7,152 nt of DNA, taken from positions 1 to 7,152 of the forward strand of contig CALXNF010000016.1 of assembly GCA_944389685.1 (NCBI GenBank). The letters are read 5' to 3'. The translations under genes and the position numbers were made by a program. The notes beneath the pieces were generated by a model, which ran no database searches, was not told the DNA's origin, and saw nothing but the letters and a program-made list of their open reading frames with translations. Below are positions 5,738 through 7,152 of this stretch, piece after piece (position 1 is the first letter of the stretch; every line of letters starts with the position of its first letter). This DNA comes from an uncultured Alphaproteobacteria bacterium (GTDB lineage: Bacteria > Pseudomonadota > Alphaproteobacteria > Rs-D84).

Positions 5738-5941
5738 ATGTTAGCAAAAAAAAACAACTAATACAAACAAAGTACCTAAAAGCAATTTAAAATTCAAAGA
5801 ATTGCTATCTCGTGACGGATTCTGCGTTCTAAAACCAGATGATTTTAAAGAAATGATGAAAATCATTCATAACGAACAAGATAAAAAAACGAAAAGAAGA
5901 ATTTAACAAGGCTCACAAAAAAATTAGAGAAAGTTCATTAA
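5738..5941 (+). pseudogene. Small gene broken at A-tracts (about 66-67 codons if frame is restored)
   Basis: As written, ATG 5738 reads only MLAKKNN and stops at 5759-5761. Dropping one A from the nine-A run (5746-5754) opens a frame reading MLAKKTTNTNKVPKSNLKFK, then ELLSRDGFCVLKPDDFKEMM and KIIHNEQDKK, which stops at 5904-5906 (55 aa). Two further A7 runs (5883-5889, 5917-5923) allow a longer reading. Removing one A from each as well gives a tail RKEEFNKAHKKLEKVH (66 aa). Alternatively, adding one A to the second run gives NEKKNLTRLTKKLEKVH (67 aa). Both end at the same TAA, 5939-5941, exactly at the terminator stem. Promoter, Shine-Dalgarno sequence and terminator all fit a single small gene. 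The product is basic and helical. The DGFCVLKPDDFKEMMKI stretch vaguely resembles Phd/YefM antitoxins, but no toxin gene is present and I do not assign it. It could be a decaying gene, a homopolymer sequencing error, or a slippage-dependent gene. Confidence 0.55.
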
Positions 5942-5966
5942 AAAAAACGGGGATTCCCGTTTTTTT
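5941..5966. terminator. Bidirectional intrinsic terminator between ftsW and the small gene
   Basis: The arms A7-CGGG (5941-5951) and CCCG-T7 (5956-5966) form a perfect 11-bp stem with loop GATT and a T-run on either strand. It directly follows the restored stop of the plus-strand small gene. On the minus strand it starts within the ftsW stop codon (5965-5967), so one hairpin serves both convergent genes. Confidence 0.9.
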
Positions 5967-7101
5967 ATTTCCATTTATCTTCTCGCACTATCGCCATAAT
6001 CATACCGAACAACAAACAAAAAGACAATAAAGAACTACCGCCATACGAAATGAACGGCAGCGTCATCCCCTTTGGTGCAAACAAATGTAAAGTAGACATT
6101 AAATTTATACAAACTTGTGTACCGAACAAAGCGGCAGCCCCCCCCGCTGCATAAAAAACGAATTTATCTCGCGCATTTGTCGCGTTTAAAATTAATCTTC
6201 TTAAAACCAACATTAGAAATATTATTAATGCACACGCTAATATTGCCCCCGCATCTTCTGCAACTGCTGCAAAGATAAAATCGGTATGTGCATCTGGCAA
6301 TGACTGCTTTACAAACGACCCATCCCCTTGCCCGAACAATCCCCCATTTTGAATAGATTGTACAGATTGCGTTACTTGATATGTATCTCCTGTACCAGTA
6401 AAGAAAGAAATTATACGATTATGTACATGTGACATTGTAAAGAATGCGACAGTTAACAACCCGACCCCCGCCAAACCAATTACTGGAATGATTATTAGCG
6501 GCAACCCAGAAATAAACATCATTGCACACAATACCGCTAGGTATAAGATAGACGTTCCCAAATCTGGGTGAGAAAATATTATTAACAAAGATATTGCAAA
6601 AGTAATTAAATAAGGCCACCATGACAACCACTTAAATTGCCATGCAGACTTATTAAAAAATATATCATCACCATAAACATCTCGCATTTTTGCCAAAAAC
6701 CATGCAGTAATTATTATGAAACCTGGCTTCATAATATCTGCGGGCATAACGTTAGCGAATCCAAGCGAAACGAATCTATCAGAACCATTTATTGTATGTG
6801 GGGCAACAATAGTAACCAGCAGAAGTAATAACCCTATTGCAACATTTGCCCATGAAATACGTAAAACCCATTTTTTATTTAACATACTTGCGCCGATCAA
6901 GCTTATAAAACCAATAAAATAAAAGGGGATTGCTTTTACGATATAATAATTCCAAGACTGCCCTATACGTTCCGCGGCAACCGAACCAGCAGAAATCATA
7001 CAAATGACGCTGATTACAATCATAACCAACACATAGGCCAACAATTTACGGTCTATTTCAAAATACCAACTTGTAAGTTTACTTTCTTCTGTTCTTAACA
7101 T
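5965..7101 (-). CDS. ftsW: Septal peptidoglycan glycosyltransferase FtsW (SEDS family)
   Basis: FtsW polymerises lipid II into glycan strands at the division septum together with its class B PBP partner (FtsI). The 378-aa protein is hydrophobic, with about ten membrane segments (starting near 19-39, 54-72, 84-100, 124-137, 163-176, 183-220, 285-300, 313-332, 352-372). SEDS landmarks include DRKLLAYVL and VAAERIG (41-47), HPDLGTSILY (178-187), GDTYQVTQSVQSIQNGGLFG (238-257), LPDAHTDFIFAAVAEDAG (268-285) and FAPKGMTLPFISYGGSSLLS (341-360). Asp274 in AHTDF matches the essential SEDS aspartate. The usual G-x-R-R/W-I...QPSE motif is altered to GSDRFVSLGFANVMPADIMK. Length is normal for a form without a C-terminal extension. 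FtsW is preferred over RodA because of the DTYQV and LPDAHTDFIF motifs and the murG neighbourhood. The ATG has no Shine-Dalgarno sequence and lies about 3 nt after the predicted transcript start. Confidence 0.95.
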   Translation of the reverse strand: MLRTEESKLTSWYFEIDRKLLAYVLVMIVISVICMISAGSVAAERIGQSWNYYIVKAIPFYFIGFISLIGASMLNKKWVLRISWANVAIGLLLLLVTIVAPHTINGSDRFVSLGFANVMPADIMKPGFIIITAWFLAKMRDVYGDDIFFNKSAWQFKWLSWWPYLITFAISLLIIFSHPDLGTSILYLAVLCAMMFISGLPLIIIPVIGLAGVGLLTVAFFTMSHVHNRIISFFTGTGDTYQVTQSVQSIQNGGLFGQGDGSFVKQSLPDAHTDFIFAAVAEDAGAILACALIIFLMLVLRRLILNATNARDKFVFYAAGGAAALFGTQVCINLMSTLHLFAPKGMTLPFISYGGSSLLSFCLLFGMIMAIVREDKWK

Positions 7102-7110
7102 ATCGGGAAT

Positions 7111-7119
7111 ATTATACCA
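7111..7119 (-). promoter_or_regulatory. Extended -10 promoter of ftsW
   Basis: On the minus strand TGGTATAAT (7119-7111) is a perfect extended -10. No -35 box is convincing at 16-18 nt (TATATT or GTATAT only). The start expected about 7 nt downstream falls near 7104, almost at ATG 7101, implying a leaderless or nearly leaderless message. Confidence 0.6.
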
Positions 7120-7152
7120 TCTTTTTTAAGAAAATATACTGATGAAAATATT

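Noticed and set aside
5738..5941. Assignment of the broken small gene as a Phd/YefM-type antitoxin
   Set aside because: Only a short stretch (FCVLKPDDFKEMMKI) resembles that pattern, the DNA-binding N-terminus is not recognisable, and no toxin gene is adjacent.
1..7152. Search for CRISPR arrays, IS elements, tRNA/rRNA genes or a defence system
   Set aside because: No spaced direct repeats, transposase motifs, terminal inverted repeats, tRNA-like cloverleaf or nuclease/toxin signatures were seen; gene space is accounted for by the listed features.

Overview
The window looks like chromosomal DNA of an AT-biased alphaproteobacterium. This rests on protein motifs: MurG carries HEQNAAIGRANK and an IPQEKFTP segment, and FtsW carries VAAERIG followed by DTYQV and LPDAHTDFIF, which are the forms I associate with alphaproteobacterial orthologues. 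Hand counts over sample lines suggest about 40% GC in the conserved genes and about 30% in two orphan genes. The genus cannot be read from the sequence; a host-associated or gut alphaproteobacterium would fit, but that is inference.

Layout, left to right. The 3' end of rpmH (L34, + strand) is followed at once by an intrinsic terminator, then by the terminator of a minus-strand operon. In transcription order that operon is a secreted DUF2147 protein, a 35-codon ORF and an acyl-ACP thioesterase, driven from 1553-1580. A divergent promoter at 1599-1627 drives two tandem, AT-rich plus-strand orphan genes (1649-2047 and 2049-2438) that may be diverged paralogues. They converge on comF, with overlapping stop codons. 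comF lies 1 nt downstream of a secreted 450-aa protein with a degenerate OmpA-like C-terminus (3186-4538), and both are transcribed leftward.

The right half holds two genes of peptidoglycan synthesis and division, murG (lipid II synthesis) and ftsW (septal SEDS glycosyltransferase), both on the minus strand. They do not form a continuous operon. ftsW ends in a strong bidirectional terminator and murG has its own promoter. Between them sits a small plus-strand gene with a good Shine-Dalgarno sequence whose reading frame is broken at A-tracts.

Functionally the window is mostly envelope and housekeeping: lipid II synthesis and polymerisation (MurG, FtsW), an exported OmpA-like protein, a DUF2147 periplasmic protein, free fatty acid release from ACP, and a ComF-type phosphoribosyltransferase-like protein. 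I see no mobile element, CRISPR array, tRNA or rRNA. No complete new system is evident. The most unusual items are the A-tract-interrupted small gene, the orphan pair, and the apparently leaderless ftsW.
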